A DNA stretch of 64,000 bases from Erythrocercus mccallii (GCA_013397435.1 VZRG01000307.1:375360-439359); one strand, 5' to 3'; shown: positions 1-13,819, counted from the stretch's first letter. Notes: generated by a model from the sequence alone, not told the origin. Numbers and translations: made by a program.

Positions 1-200
1 ATATTTAAAACTATCAAAGAACACAAAAAAGTTTTAGATACCTTCCTATGGATATCAAACACTAGAATTTTAAAGGAGACACTGGGAAGTATCTATCAGG
101 TACATTATGTGAAGGTATGGGATAAATGTCTTCCCACTTAAGAGTCAGTCAGTTAGCACAAAACACCTCTTCAAAGGAGATGCTGTAATTCAACACTTCC

Positions 201-280
201 TATCCTATCCTATCCTATCCTATCCTATCCTATCCTATCCTATCCTATCCTATCCTATCCTATCCTATCCTATCCTATCC
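201..280. repeat. (TATCC)n pentanucleotide microsatellite
   Basis: Sixteen uninterrupted perfect copies of TATCC, preceded by a partial copy (CTTCC). The array ends sharply at TGCCATATGC. Perfect arrays of this length are normally length-variable between individuals. No gene is next to it. Confidence 0.98.
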
Positions 281-2515
281 TGCCATATGCCACTTTAAGG
301 CAGGCTCTGGACAGCTCTTGACAGCTCTTTGCAGAACTGTATGTGAACATCTGTTTTAGCTCATTTACAAGTGATTTAGTTTGGCTCTTCAGCTGTTCTC
401 TTTAGGGGTCAAATGTTTGTGTTCAGAGAGTTAGCTTCATCCATTTTCATGAATGTAAGGTGCCTTGCATTAACTGAGAACTGAGCCTGTCCATAGGGTT
501 CCAAACCAGCTCTTAAGTGTCCCAGCTACAAAACACAGATGGTTTAGTCTTATCATGGAGGGACAATTAAAATCTTGACAAGGGAGACTCTCCAGTAAAC
601 AGAGTCTGATGGTTATGGTACTGTGTTTCTATCTTTCCTATTCTGAAAACAGGACACTTGTTTTTACCTACATCCAGGAAAATCTGATAAAAAACAAGTT
701 TGGAATAAAAAACAAGCTGGAATTTTCTGTCAGTTATAAAGACACATGGATTAGTCTTAACCCAACTCAAAACTTGAAAATATGTGATGGAAACATGATG
801 TTAATTTTTTGTTTGTTTTAAGAGATTTGCAATATCTATGGTGATAGAAAGTCAGAGACAAAAAGCTGTTAATTGATAGTTTTATCAATAAATAGAATGA
901 TTAACAACCTGTAAGCCAAATGCAAGCTAACCAGGAGAGAAATTTTGAAAAATGTGCTTCTGCCTTTTTGATTTATTTCTGATATGGCAAATGAAGAAAG
1001 TAATTTCTCACTATATTTCTCTCCCTCTATCATTTTTTTTCCTTGTTGCACTCTTCTTGTGGATAATTCTTGTGGTCAGAACAAACAAACAAACCAACCT
1101 AGAGTTTTCTTTTTTCGTGTGCCTAAATAAAAAGTGTAATGTGTAAATATCTGTATGTATTATTGGGTGCCTTTGGTCTGTGAAGAGTTACATGTGTGGG
1201 AGTGCAGTTTAAAGGACTTGCCAACATCTCATCATTCCCAATTAGTCAGAAAAATTGGCATAACTATGGCTCAATTAAATTTATGAACCAAAGAAACTTC
1301 CTCATGCCTTTACTTTTGCTCATTATGGAAGCAAAGCGCCTGTTTAAGGATAGCTTGTAAAACATATTTGTAATACTAGCCTTTTTTGTTTTCTATTTTC
1401 TATTTGTTTCATTACCTTCAAGCTAAGCTCTAATCATAAACATTAAGAGATGTGGTAGAATAAATGCCCAGAAGTCTGTACTCTTGCTAGAGTCACCTGA
1501 TACTGGTGGTGGGGACATGCCCTTTTCATGGAGCAAATGATGCCTGACTCAGTGTGCCCAAGAAAGACACAAAAATATTTAGGTTTCATACAACATGTTT
1601 GGGGAGGTGGGGAAGAATGCCTTTCTGACCACAGATTTGGCAGTCAGATCACTTTGTACATGTGAGTAAAGAATTGTTATATTTACAAGCAAGTCATTTA
1701 TACCCCAAGGTATGGCTTGTGTCCTGGTAATTTTCCATTCCCATTTTCCCCCTTTTTAGTTAATTTTAGTGATTCAGTCCATTTGCTTCCATTAGCACAG
1801 AATTTGAAGCCTAGTCTTTAAGGACTTTATATCCTTAAGCACTCAGACAGTAGCATTGGCACGTGGGACTTGGGTCTCCTAAGCATAAACATTTAAAAAG
1901 GGGACCTTGTCACAAAATCAAATTATTCTCAGTGAAGAAAATCTAAAATTAAAAAAAAAAAAAATCCAAAGGGAAACTCACTCCTTTCTAAGATTTTAGG
2001 AGAGATATAACAACCTCCCCTGCTCAAGATCACTGTCCCTCACTTCTGACTGTATTGCAGTTACTTATCAGAGCAGATGCCTGATTTTCTGATGGCTAAT
2101 GATGGCTGGATGAGCCCCATCCTCTTCTGTATATTCGTAGTGCTGGTGGAGGCAATGTGCTCAATTAGAGTGACTGATGAGCTGTCCTGACTGAGCAGTG
2201 AGTTAACTTATTTACTCATTTCTCTCTCATGCAACACAGAAATTATTAAACATTCAAATGCCAGCCTGTGGAAAACAGTGCCCGATATTCAGAAAAGACA
2301 GCATCTGATCCAAAGATAAAACTGATCTTTGACTGGAACAAATTCTGCTCCTTGGTACTCTAGTGTAAACCTGGAATAACTACATTAACAGCAGTGTAAA
2401 CCAGAAAGGACTTTGGATCAATGTACCAGTACTTTGCTGATACTGTTTACATTGCCAGGAGTGACCATGTTTTACTGTTTGTTTGTTTGTCATACAATAA
2501 AACTCTTTTTGCTTC
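281..2515. other. No gene seen; AT-rich unique sequence
   Basis: Only short chance reading frames of 70 codons or fewer occur here, with no splice-bounded exon I would defend. Small features are an (ACAA) run near 1080-1096 and an A-run near 1960-1973. It is compatible with intron or intergenic DNA. Confidence 0.6.
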
Positions 2516-2547
2516 CTAACTCTTTATGTTTTCCAATGCAGGTAAGG
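2516..2547 (+). promoter_or_regulatory. Juxtaposed splice acceptor/donor (possible recursive splice site)
   Basis: A branch-point-like CTAAC (2516-2520) is followed by a pyrimidine-rich tract and CAG at 2539-2541. GTAAGG follows at once (2542-2547). This AG|GT arrangement is that of a zero-length exon or ratchet point, known from long vertebrate introns. Alternatively it is an ordinary acceptor: the frame after 2541 stays open to a TAA at 2706-2708, and an AATAAA lies at 2746-2751. Sequence alone cannot separate these options or exclude chance. Confidence 0.25.
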
Positions 2548-2759
2548 GAATGAAAGGCCAATATTTATTCAGATGGATTTTTAGAAAAACAAATTGTGAG
2601 GAAAAAAGCCATCATGAAGAACACAAACTAAGAATCGGTGTATTTCTCCTCAATGGCTTAAAGTATCCTTTCTATAAGAAAGTGGGAACATTTACTTCTG
2701 TCTATTAATTTATGAGTAATTGAACATTAAAATGATGTTTACAGTAATAAAACATACAG

Positions 2760-4685
2760 TTCTGGCTTTTTGTCACTATGTAGTCTTCATTTCTTGCATG
2801 TATTGTTTTTAAAGGCACTCACTGTGTTCTCAGGAAAGTACGTGTTAAGTTTTTTAGCTTCCAAAAACCAGACAATTAAAAGTACCATCCATATAAAAAA
2901 AAAAAAATTCTTCCACTCTCATCTGAACAGACTTAAATTATGCTGCTGATGGTATTTACAAAATATCTGTGGCAAGTACAGTGTGTCTGTGCTAAAGTCA
3001 ATGAAGCATACAATGAACAGGACATAGTCACATGAGGCTTGAATTCATTCCAGTTTGTACTCTGGCATTTTTTTTCAACTCAGATGATTGCAGTGACCAA
3101 CATGTGATTTGGAGCAAGGATCACTGGGGTCAGGCCTGCAGAAGCAAGTGGCAGAATGCCTGAAAGCAGTTCAGACCAGAAGAGTTTGTGTGTGGTAGCT
3201 CAGAGGGCATCGTGAAGATAGGTACAGTTGTTGAGAGAGTGCCAGTGCACAGTGGGTCTGTTTCATGCTGACACACTGACAAGGTGTCCTGTTGAGTGGT
3301 AAGCACCCCGAGATAAGGCCTGAAATCGGGTTACCCTTTTCCAGAGAAGGGAGGGTAATTGTTCCTTTCTCTCAGCTGTTGCAACAACATTGTCCTGGGT
3401 GTGGGTCTGTCCTGTGCACCTCTCAGGGCAGGGCCCAGTTTCACAATGACCAGTCAATTTGCACAGAATTTCCTTGTACTACTTAAATACATTACCTGTG
3501 TGCATGTGTTTACAAATGGATTATACTAATGTCCATAACTATTTAAATAAATGACATAGCTTAAAACAGAGTCACAATGCTGTCACAATTATGGAAAGAG
3601 AGGTCCTTAGGAGCTCTGTTGTTAGACTGTGTGCATGTATTAGACCACAGCTGACTTTAAGCCCTCTTCCAGGTGAGTTGCTCTGCCTGAGTTCTCTGCA
3701 CCACTGCTAATCCACCGCTCTGTCATTTCATACGTTGCACAGGCCACTGCAGCCTTAACACAGCTTTCTAAGGGAGAGTGCCAAAGTGTTTATCAGAGAG
3801 AAGTCACTGATCGTGTCTCCAGACACACAGAAACTGCAGAAACAGTGATACAGTAATCTAGGAACAGCTTTGCTGTTTGGATGCACCCAGCTGAATTGGC
3901 AATAGAGATGTCTTAAATTACTTCTGTCTTTCTGACTCATCTTGTACAAACTATTCTGGGTGCTTCCTGAAAATAAAATTTAAAAGCCACTGAAACCATT
4001 TCTCTAACAAGAGCAGCATTTTTCTCTTTTCCTTTCTTTTCAGAGGCAAAATCTGCTGTCCCATCAAATGTAAACTGTGAAGAATCCTCATCCACATATA
4101 TGGTAGAAAGGGCACTCAAATCTAATATTTAGTATAATTGTTTAATAGCTCCCCCACATTTGTCAGACCTTGGATATAGGAAGATTGTTAATATTTAAAA
4201 TTAAGTTGCAGCATCCTTGTCATTAAGTTGTTCTCCTGAATGAAGACACACTGGAGGTATGGAACATATAAACAAATATAATTTAAGCGGGAGTATTTAG
4301 GGAAGTGGAACTAAAGCACAGGTATACTGACACCTTCCCCCTTCTGTCAAATACTTGCAGAAAATAAATCATCATGAGCAAAGGCCATGGTAATATGAAG
4401 GTAAACACAAATCTTGAGTCCCACAAAAGTGTCAAGTGCAGTAACACTGCATGTCAGTTGGCAAGCAGGCAGATTACCTGTGAGCTGGGCTGCCTGCTCC
4501 TCCAGAGGCATGGGACAGAACAGAAGCATGACACCAATAAATGATAGTATAAGCAGTTAACATTGGCTCTTATTGTTTATATGGGACTAAATTTATAAAA
4601 ATCTAAAATCATTTGGCAAGTGGTTACAGTGAATGGCAGCCTGTGTTTGTATAAGGCTGACAGAATGTCTGACAATGCACTCCAC
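2760..4685. other. No gene seen
   Basis: No exon, RNA gene or recognisable mobile element was found. The stretch around 3100-3480 is slightly more GC-rich and carries overlapping short frames on both strands, but none resembles a known protein. Confidence 0.55.
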
Positions 4686-4686
4686 A

Positions 4687-4926
4687 GAACCACAGAATCA
4701 CAGAATCAGAGTCACAGGATGGGTAAGGTTGGAAGGGACCACCTCAGTGGGTCATCTTGTCCAACCTTCCCATCAAGCAGGGTCATTCCAAAGCACATGG
4801 CACAGGATTGTGTCCAGACCGTTCTTGAATATCTCCAGTGATATATATCTTGAATATCTCCAGAGACAGACTTCACAATCTCTATGGACAATCTGTTCCA
4901 GGGTGCAGTCACTCAAACAGTAAGGA
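4687..4926 (-). mobile_element. CR1 LINE fragment, 3' end at left
   Basis: Octamer-type CACAGAAT repeats at 4687-4710 are followed by GGTTGGAAGGGACCACC and a GTCCAACC motif. This is the reverse complement of the avian CR1 3' end, so the element runs on the minus strand and is truncated at its 5' side near 4926. Inside it, CTTGAATATCTCCAG occurs twice, 25 bp apart (4824 and 4849), a small tandem duplication. It is too short to code for the CR1 polymerase. Confidence 0.9.
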
Positions 4927-4929
4927 AAT

Positions 4930-6400
4930 TCTTAGGTGGAGAATAACTTACTTAAGTAATATTAATAACTTACTTAAGTTATTGCTTATAATGACCCTTA
5001 CATGCACTGTTATTCCACTTAGGTAACTCATGTACTGGGATGATCTTGTGACTAAGAGCTAAATACTCTCATTTAAGGGACAGGTCGTTTTTGGAAGTCT
5101 GGCAGCAGCCTCTAATATTGCACTGCAACTCTTCTCTCCCAGCATTCCCCTTCAATGCATGCAATGAGAGATGAACTCTGGGACATGCATTCAGATTCCA
5201 CAGAAATATTAAGGGCTTAGATTCCTCTATTTAAAATAAAAGCTGGAAAAGGAATATTTTGTTTTAATAGAAATTTGCTGTCACCTATTTCTGTTGTTAT
5301 CTAGCTAAGTGCAACATTCTTGATGAAGAAATGGGAACAATTCTAAGTTTTCATTGAATCTTGAGGCATATAAGGCTTGGAACAAAATAAAATAGAAAAA
5401 AGAAAAAAGTACGATACACTGGACCAATTCAGCAGAGTGGCATAGCAACTCTACGATGCTGTTGCTGGACATCACATTGGGCAGAAGGGTAGAAATTAAT
5501 TGACAATATACTACAATAACTGTGTTTGTATTGCATTCACAGGGTTATGTTCACTCTAGTGTCTAATTTACTGAGAACGGGATTTTTTAATGAAGAATGT
5601 AGTGTAACTCATTAGCCATAGTTATTTTGCCAAACATTTCCACCACTTCACGGTCATGAAAAAGTAAAATGATGCAGAAGCAGGACAACATGACTCTTTG
5701 AATGCTGGTAATAAAAATCTTTTTGTCACTGAGTGGAAAAAAAAATATTTTTTAGACTTTATTAATCAGAAAGTTCTAACTGACAGGAGTTTTTCTTGCA
5801 GCAGTTTATTCAATAACTGTAGGTAGGTGGTAAAATCCACCAGCTTGAGTTAGTACATTTTTGTAAGATGTCCATTTGTAGCATTTGGTATGTAGAAGAA
5901 AAATTTAATTTTATGGTAACTGAGATTCATGCTCACTTTCACTTTTTGGTTATATTTATGTGTACATTTATCCTGGTTTAGGAGAGGAGTTAGAGAACTC
6001 CATATGGAAACCCCATGTTCACCTCATTGTACACATATTTGCCTGGCTTATGCTGACAACAGCTGCTTCAAAAGGCTTGTTTAAAAGGGATGAAGAAAAT
6101 AAAGTTGTTCCTGAATTTATTTTTTACTAATTGTGGCATAGATGTTCACACTGTCCAGTTAACATTTCATACTGTTGTCTTCAACTAGACTTCAATGCTA
6201 CCGTTATGGATAATGACAGCCAGTCCATCACAGGGCATTATTCTCATTTTAACTTGTATGTTTAGATGTCTATGTCTTTTGAGCAGTCCATGAGTCTGCA
6301 AAGTCTTTTAGCAGAACGCTAGGCCAAAAAAAAAAAAGAAAAAAATTATCTGTTCATGGTAAACAAGTACATACAGCTGATTTAACCAGAACTTTTTTCA
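4930..6400. other. No gene seen
   Basis: AT-rich unique sequence. Near 4944-4984 the phrase AATAACTTACTTAAGT is repeated and also partly inverted, giving a small palindromic patch. There is no recognisable coding content. Confidence 0.55.
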
Positions 6401-6401
6401 G

Positions 6402-6470
6402 GCCTTTAGGAGACACCACTGGAGGCCCACAAGTCTAGAGATGACAGTCCCAGCACCAGAGTGCTCCAAG
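6402..6470 (+). CDS. Candidate internal exon, 69 nt, unidentified
   Basis: A good acceptor (ACTTTTTTCAG ending at 6401) and a near-consensus donor (AAG|GTAAGT, GT at 6471) bound 69 nt. The only open frame is phase 0 at both ends and gives 23 residues, beginning AFRRHHWRP and ending PECSK. The other two frames contain stops. I do not recognise the peptide. An open frame of 23 codons is not rare by chance, so the case rests on the pair of splice sites. Its phase would fit the candidate exon at 13202-13266. Confidence 0.16.
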
Positions 6471-6479
6471 GTAAGTGGA

Positions 6480-9320
6480 AATAACACTGTGCCAAACCCA
6501 GTGTTTACTGTTATGGTGCTCTTAATTTGTCATATGTCTAGCCATCTGTGAATCAAGTTATTATTTTGCAACAAAAGTGTATAGGAATGGCATTTTAGAC
6601 TGAATTCTGGCAAGTTGAAACCAAGATTTCATTGCTGTTTCATCTGACATCTTAGTTGCAATTAATTGCAAGAGTTACAAAGCTGAGGGCTACATTTAAA
6701 CTGTACACCTGGACTCCCTTTAATAGCAATAGGTTTGCAGTTTCAGAGTCCTATTAAACTCACCCCAAATTAGTTGCCTAACACACACCAAATCAGTCAT
6801 GATGTAGAAATGACACTTATGGTTCATTTGATACAAACACCTTAGATGTTGCTATTACAGAGAAAATATGTTTTTAAAACCACAAAAAAAAAAAAAAGTA
6901 TATTACCATGGTTTTAAATTACAATTTCCTTCTGAAGCAATAACATTTACAAGGTGAAGTCCTAGAAAACAGGAAATCACAGTTTAGATCCGGACACTGA
7001 CAAAACCCATTTAAATATATTTTCCTTATAGATGAAAAAACTGAGCACAAACTTGTATATATTTTCCTCCATTATAACCAACATTATATCTACGCCTAAT
7101 AGAAGGTGCTACCCCTTCCCAAAAACTGCAGTCAAACTAAGTTATTTCTGCATTTTCCAAGACATGAACATCCCAGAGGATGTGCTGGATACTCATGACA
7201 GAAGTTGCCATATTTTCAATTTTACGAACTTACAATAAGTAAAATCTTGCAATCACAGATAATTTTGAATTCTTTTTCCTAAATAACAGTAATGATGAAA
7301 TATGGAAAAAAAATGCTACAGTTTTCTGAAGATCAGGGGCAAATTGCTAAACTGCACGAATCATTGTTTTTGCTGTGCAAACTAATCAACAGCTAAATTC
7401 TGATCAAAATGCCTAAATACCAGTTCTGATGTGTATTATCCTGAAGGCAAAGCTAGGCTGGACAGAATTTTCCTCCAGGAAGAGAGTTGTCTCATTTGGT
7501 TGATTTCAATTAACAACTTCCTTGAAATATTGTTGACCTTTCTGGCATAGTAGACTTTCAAGTAAAATGCAGGATGCCAGTCTAATCCACTTAGCTCCAG
7601 AACAGTTTAAGCAATACCCATAGGGCACGCATCCTGTGACTTGATTTAATCTTATGATCAGGGGAGTGTCACTTGATGTCTTAGGTGCTGAAGACTTAAG
7701 AGGCCTTTGACCTTTTCTAGAACTGTAAGATTTCCTTGTTTTCAGAAAAAAAAGTGATGATGAAAAGTAATGAAAAGTGATTATTTTTGTATTCTTTTTC
7801 ATTTTATGAATGCAAAGCAGATGAGAACTAGCAATGATAACCCTCACAGAAAAAAAGTTACATTTTAAAATTGAGGATTTTAAGAAGTCTCTTTTCAAAA
7901 TTAACCTACTTGATTATGCTCCAGAAGCATTCAGTTACTAATTGTTGCAGCATTTCATTCAAGTAGCCATAGTTGCATAGTGAACTGAACATTTCCAAAA
8001 CTAGGATAGAGAATTGTTGCTACTTGTCACAATTTCTGCTATTCAAAGCAGCTAACTGATCTCCAGGAGTAATGTTTTCTCTGAAATTATTACAAATTAT
8101 GATATTCATAGGGAATGTTACTAGCTTTTATTTCATTCAGGCAATGTAACTGGTGAATTTATTGTAAATTTCTATGTCTTTTGTTTGAGATATCTGATAA
8201 CATAAAAATAATATGACCTTTTTAAGGTTTAAGGTCTCACCATCTATGTGATTTTGAAGAATGTTGCACAAGCATAAATCTGCATATTTCTCTGCAGAAG
8301 TCTCTCCACATAAATGAAATGTTTCAGCCATTGTTCAGAGGTTGATCCTAAATTTGGAAACTCTTCACACCATTGAGTTCCCTCAACATAACACTTGCTC
8401 TGCCTTCTGGAAATTTTAAAGTTATTGGTAAAAACAAACAAACAACATTAAAAATGCCTTCTTCTTCTGTGTTGTGGTTTCTTATTCTAAAATTCGAAGT
8501 AGGTACCTGAATAAGCACTGTAGTATGGACTGTCCCTGAAGTCAGTGAGTTTATCTTGGGAAATGTAGATTTTCTCCATGGCTGGAATACAAAGACCTCT
8601 GCCTTCTGAGCGTCAGAAGCAGAGATTGAGGATTATGGCTCTTTCCCTCATGCCTTTGTAAAGATCAGGAGTGTTTTTGTCTGTATCTTTAGGCTGTTTC
8701 AGTCTCAATACTTATTCTGGGTGGTGTATATTTAGCTTAAGAAATTCAGTTTATGGGATTGCAACACTAATGAATGTATTGACCATTTTCACAAATTTCA
8801 AGAGTTCAGGTAATGTCTCAAGGACCATAATTACTATTAGAGACTTGAGCAATGTGTGACCCATGGCAAGGGCACAGATAGAACAAAGCTGGAAAAACCA
8901 ATCCAGAAAGGTCGAGTTACACAATTCTGGTATGGCAAGGCAAGAAATAATGTCTGAATTACCTGCTTCACTTTAACAGAGACTTTCAATTACAAAGCTG
9001 ACATACTCAAATGTCTTAGCTGTCGAAATTTTAATTTTGATGAAATAATTTCAAATTTATTTTAAGGGTCAAGATTTTGCTTTTTCCTCCCATTTATTTA
9101 CAGACCCTATTTCACTGCTAACAAAAACACGCAATGATCTGTCTTTGCTAAGTAATCTTATATATAAAAGTAACCATTCTGGAAAAAAATTTCCTTAAAA
9201 GAATTTCTGTACTGCTGCTTTTTCACTTTAAACATAATCAGGTACATAAGAAATCTTAGACTGTTTCCAGGCTTCGTTATAACACTAACTCTGCTTGTAA
9301 TAGACCTTGTAATGATTTAC
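6480..9320. other. No convincing gene
   Basis: A fair acceptor (TTTTCCTTATAG) ends at 7031, directly before an ATG-led frame of 68 codons, but the peptide looks unremarkable and no donor or poly(A) signal supports it. A 130-codon minus-strand frame (7506-7898) is not recognisable. I see no repeat family here. Confidence 0.5.
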
Positions 9321-9362
9321 TCATTCAGTCACTCACTCACTCATTCATTCATTCATTCATTT
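9317..9362. repeat. (TCAC/TCAT)n tetranucleotide microsatellite
   Basis: Tandem ACTCACTCACTCATTCATTC-type repeats, an imperfect array that shifts from TCAC to TCAT units. Confidence 0.85.
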
Positions 9363-12300
9363 GACCATTCATCTACTGAGACGACAGTAGTCATGTGGCT
9401 TGGACCACACTTGTTCTAGCAGCAGCGTATAATCTAGCTCATTAAAGAAAGTTATTCAGCTTTGTTGGGCACCTTTTGTGAAGTCTTTGAATTTCTACAT
9501 TATTTTCTGGTTTATATCTGCAATCTAGACTCTCACTGACATTAGGAAGCACTAAGCATTCTGAAAAAGATTAAATTCTAGATTATTATTTTATATATCT
9601 TCAAAAGGATCAGTCCTATTTCTCCCAAAGGCTGGTTTCAAATTTTAGATAGTGTGACCTAGGAAATAATGATCTTTCCTTAATACAAAATAAGGTTTTC
9701 TCACATTTGGAAGGGCAAGGTATAGATGTATCCTGCACTGATGTTACTTTGTCGGCTGATACAAGTGTCGTACTTCAGTTTTGATGCTGCTTTTGACAGT
9801 GTCTAGCTAAGTCTGGTTAGCATCATGTAGAGATTTGACACGAGTGAATCTCAGAAAAACTGCATCAGCATAATTTTATGGCCAGCAGAGCTTTTGTGTT
9901 GCTACAGCTACAGGGCTTCCAATTTGAGACCCAGCTTGTGTGACACTACCTGGAATATCTTCTCATGTTGCAGCAGAGCAATACAAATATAACCCTCTCA
10001 CTTCAGATAGATCTTTACTTAGACTTAGCACAAACACTTTACCTAAATCACCTAAACAATAAAAAATTATTAAAAATGTCTTATTGAGAAAGTAGACATT
10101 AGGATACAACTACTTGCCAGAATGTAGCTCACTCATGCAATCCCTTGGCAAGTGTGAATGGTGCTCTGTATTTCATTAAGCAATTGTCATAATTTCATAA
10201 GGTCTTTGCCCCACTCGTTTGCTGACAAATAGAAACATGGGGCATTTGAGGGAACAGAGAGTGGTCATTGTAATCAAAATCTTCAGAGAATTCTGTTTTT
10301 AGCTTCCAATCTTCAGTTAAATGCAAATTTTATAATTATACAATACAGATTATATTAGTCTTGTCAGCTTATTGGATAAGAAAAAGTATGTTCTTGGAAA
10401 TATGATCACACTATATCTAGGACTCTGCTCAGAGGTATGGCCTTTCAATATGGAGATTTAAACAATTTTTAAAGATAAGCAGAGAATTTTGCATTTTTCT
10501 CTATTTTCTTGGATTTGAAATAGCTGAAAATTATTAGCTGAAAAAAATTAATCTCAGAGGAAAACTTTTCCTAATTGGAAAAACTATTGAAGATAACCCC
10601 ATGAAAGCTGAGTGTATAAACTTTTGGGGAATCTTATTAACTCAACTGCATCATGGAATTGTGTCTATTTGATCATGCAGAGGTAGAATTCCTGTTTTGT
10701 TTAAATGCTATCATAAGAGGTCTAACTATGTTATTCAAAAATATTCAAGTTATATGTAGGGTTGTAAAGAAATCTTCCCAGTTTGTTGCCATTTCTGATA
10801 TGTTTTGTGTAATAACACTCTTTATTCCATTCAGTTTTGAAGGAACAAGCTATTTTACATGGCAGTTTCTTAGTTGCTTCCTCTCTCCCTACTGAGCGTC
10901 TGTTTGCTGCTATTGCAGGATTGCAACAAAACGGAGTTGCAACATCTGGAATTTGGCCTTTAACACACAGCTGCCCATTTACTTTGAGATATGCATTCAG
11001 TACATTTGGCGGGGGGAGAGAAGGGCAGAGGTGCTTGTTTGGCTTTTTTTTTTTTAATTTTGCTGTGGTGACTGCGTTTGATCTTTGTAGTAGGCACTCA
11101 CAGACCTTTGCTGGCCAGAGACCAAAGTTCTTGGTCTAGCACAGAGGGCACCTGCCAGGCTGCTCGTGGAAAGGAAATGACATGATCACGCTGCCACCTG
11201 TTTCCAAGGGGCTACACTAGCAGCCAGGTTGCTCGTTCACCAGGTCACCTTGTTGTAGAGAGGCCAAATCATGCTGGGGGCTGAGTTCATTGGCTCTCCA
11301 GCACCCTGGGTGCCTTGGGCAGAGTCTGCCTCAGGCTGGCCAAACAATTGACATTGTCTGCATGAAGTGTGATGCAATCTGTTAAAAACAGTAGTTTGAA
11401 AATGTCAGAAACAGTTTTTTACTTTTTTATATGTAGATGTCAGAAATAAAAAAGGGAAAGAGGTCAGTGATGACAAGGAGAGTTTCAAGTAGTTGTCCTG
11501 AACCACAAACAGATTTCAACAAGCTGCATACAGTTTTTGCTCATACAGCAACAGTTTTTAAGACTGAGATTTGTTGTATGAGTTCAAAACAACTTTGTAT
11601 CATGAGTAAACTGAAATGAAGCTCCTAGCACAGGTAATGGACACTCTGTAATGCATGGCAGATGTGTCTGAATGGCTTACTAGGAATCCAGGATATACAT
11701 TAGGCTTAATTTGCCAGACGTCCTCTCCATGAGGCTGGAAACAAGCTCTGGCTTTTGAGCTCATCTCTTGTGACAGCCATATGAAAACACCAGTTGATGA
11801 AGAAGGAATGGGCCCTGATTGGAAGTTTTAACATTAAATCTGTCCTGATAACATAAGGCAGAACAAATTCTCTTTGAGTGGCTTTGAGAAATTTGGCATT
11901 CAGGAGTTATGCTTACTTAGAAGTAGATGCATTTAGAGATACATGGGGCAGAGTAAAAGCAATGTATGAGGAGGAAAAGATGGGCTGTACAGGGGCTCTT
12001 CTACTTTGAAATTTGGCTCACGCATTGGATCACAGACTGGAAAACTCTGAAGATCTTGAAGTAAATCTGCTCTTGGTCCCCTCTACATTGAGAACAAGAG
12101 GGATATCCCAAAGAGTTGCAATGACACTGCAGCAACATGCAATGCTGGTGGGCTGCAGCTGGTGGAGCAGAAGAGCTTCCCCTGTGGTAACAGCTGCACT
12201 TCACACCTTCTCTGGACCGGTGTGAGGCTCAGACATCCAGATTCTTCTTGCAATGACAGTAGCTGCTCTTGTTTGCAATATACACTTATGGACAATTTTG

Positions 12301-13150
12301 CTGGTACTATTTGGTCAGAGCCTGTAGCCCTGAAAAAGTAGGAGAGCTCCTCAAAACTCTCAGAAAGAAAGCCACTTGACCTTGAGGGTTCCCTTCAAAT
12401 AAAGCATTTTGCGCTAAAGCAGAACAAAACAACATTGCTTCCACATTGCTGGCTTCCCCCGTCCACAACATACACACAGAGTTTTTGACTCAGCAACCAT
12501 GCTGACAAAGATTCATTATCTGTGCAGCTCTAGAATTTAGACTGAGATCCACAAAGGACTCAGGATACACCCATGCATGCACTGCAGGCAGACACAAGCA
12601 ACCTCTGTCCTCACTCTAAGCTCACAAAAAGCCCACATGCCCACAGTTTAGTGAGTCACTGAACCTCAGCTAACATGCTCTGCTGAGATGAACAAACATA
12701 TATTCTAACTGTAGGGCAAAATATTTAAAATGTGTTTACTGCTGTCACATTTCTTGGTATCCAATCAAATGTTTATCAGTACCATTTTATGCAGCAACCA
12801 GAGGCCCCTGGCTCCTGCTGTGTTAGGCTGAAAACAAAAATATGAGAAAGACATGGTGCCTACACTTCACAGTTTATCATCTAGCAAAAGAAGAGATGCC
12901 CAGCAGGTAGAATGTTATATAAAACATTTATGGGACTAGGGAAAGGAAATTAAGGAAAACACTCCCTTTTTGGCCTTGACAATTAAAACTTACATTAGTT
13001 TTAACATAACCTTAGTGGAATTGAAAGGTAAAATTTAATGTGTACGTGAGCTTCTGCAATAGTAGAGTAGATTGCAGAAAATGCATCATCAAACTTCTGA
13101 AGCAGAGCCAGCCTTCTCTCTTTACAGCTTAGTCACTTATTACACATTAC
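9363..13150. other. No convincing gene
   Basis: Mostly AT-rich unique DNA with a somewhat GC-richer pocket at 11100-11350. At 11437 an ATG follows an acceptor-like tract (11404-11436) and opens a 60-codon frame to 11619 with no clear donor or poly(A) signal. I regard it as probably chance. Confidence 0.5.
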
Positions 13151-13201
13151 ATTACCTATTGACTGGTTTTGTGGGGAATTGTGGAGGCTGCTATCCTCCA
13201 G

Positions 13202-13266
13202 GTTAAAAGAGTGGCTGTTTGTGAGAGAAGATGCCTGAAGCACCTGATAGAGGGCATTACTGCTCA
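13202..13266 (+). CDS. Weak candidate internal exon, unidentified
   Basis: An acceptor (GCTATCCTCCAG ending at 13201) and a donor (CTCA|GTAAGA, GT at 13267) enclose 65 nt. They are open in phase 0 for 21 codons plus two bases. The closing phase (2) matches the opening phase of the better exon at 36974. The pyrimidine tract is only moderate, and the peptide is not recognised. Confidence 0.12.
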
Positions 13267-13819
13267 GTAAGAGTATTTTTTTGTCAAATTTATGGGTATT
13301 CTTGTGCATACAAAGTACATTTTCTTTGTAAATAAAGTGAATAGTGTTTTTGGATGTATAGCTCTCAACAAATAGAAAGGGATGGGGAATTCCAATTTCC
13401 CAGTGCTCAGTACTTTCTTGAAATGGACCTGTCAATGAGATCCTTGAAAAAGTCCCAGGCAATCAAATCACAAGTCAATTTAAAAAAAAATCTCTTCCTA
13501 GTTGAATGTACATTTTATTACATCATTTAAAATAAAAGCTGCATTAAATGATCATATGTTCCAAAATTCCTTGAATATTACAGGGATAAGCCCCTGCATA
13601 CTTATCACCAACACTTACTTCTTCAGTGCCCTCTAATCCCAAGCAGACATCTGTTTTATTGCTCTCTTTTCTGAGCTCATGGTTTCATGGCACAACTGTT
13701 CCATTTGTCTTCAAGGAAGGTTGATACTTGGCTAATGGCACTGTCAGGAAGTATTCCTGAGTAATAGGATGAAGTTTGAGGGAAATCCTTGCTGCTAAAT
13801 AAATCTGAGACAGTCTTCA

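Noticed and set aside
201..280. Regular repeat array considered as CRISPR
   Set aside because: Units are 5 bp with no spacers; it is a microsatellite in a vertebrate-type genome.
7506..7898. 130-codon minus-strand frame
   Set aside because: No recognisable domain and no transcript signals; such lengths occur by chance in 64 kb.
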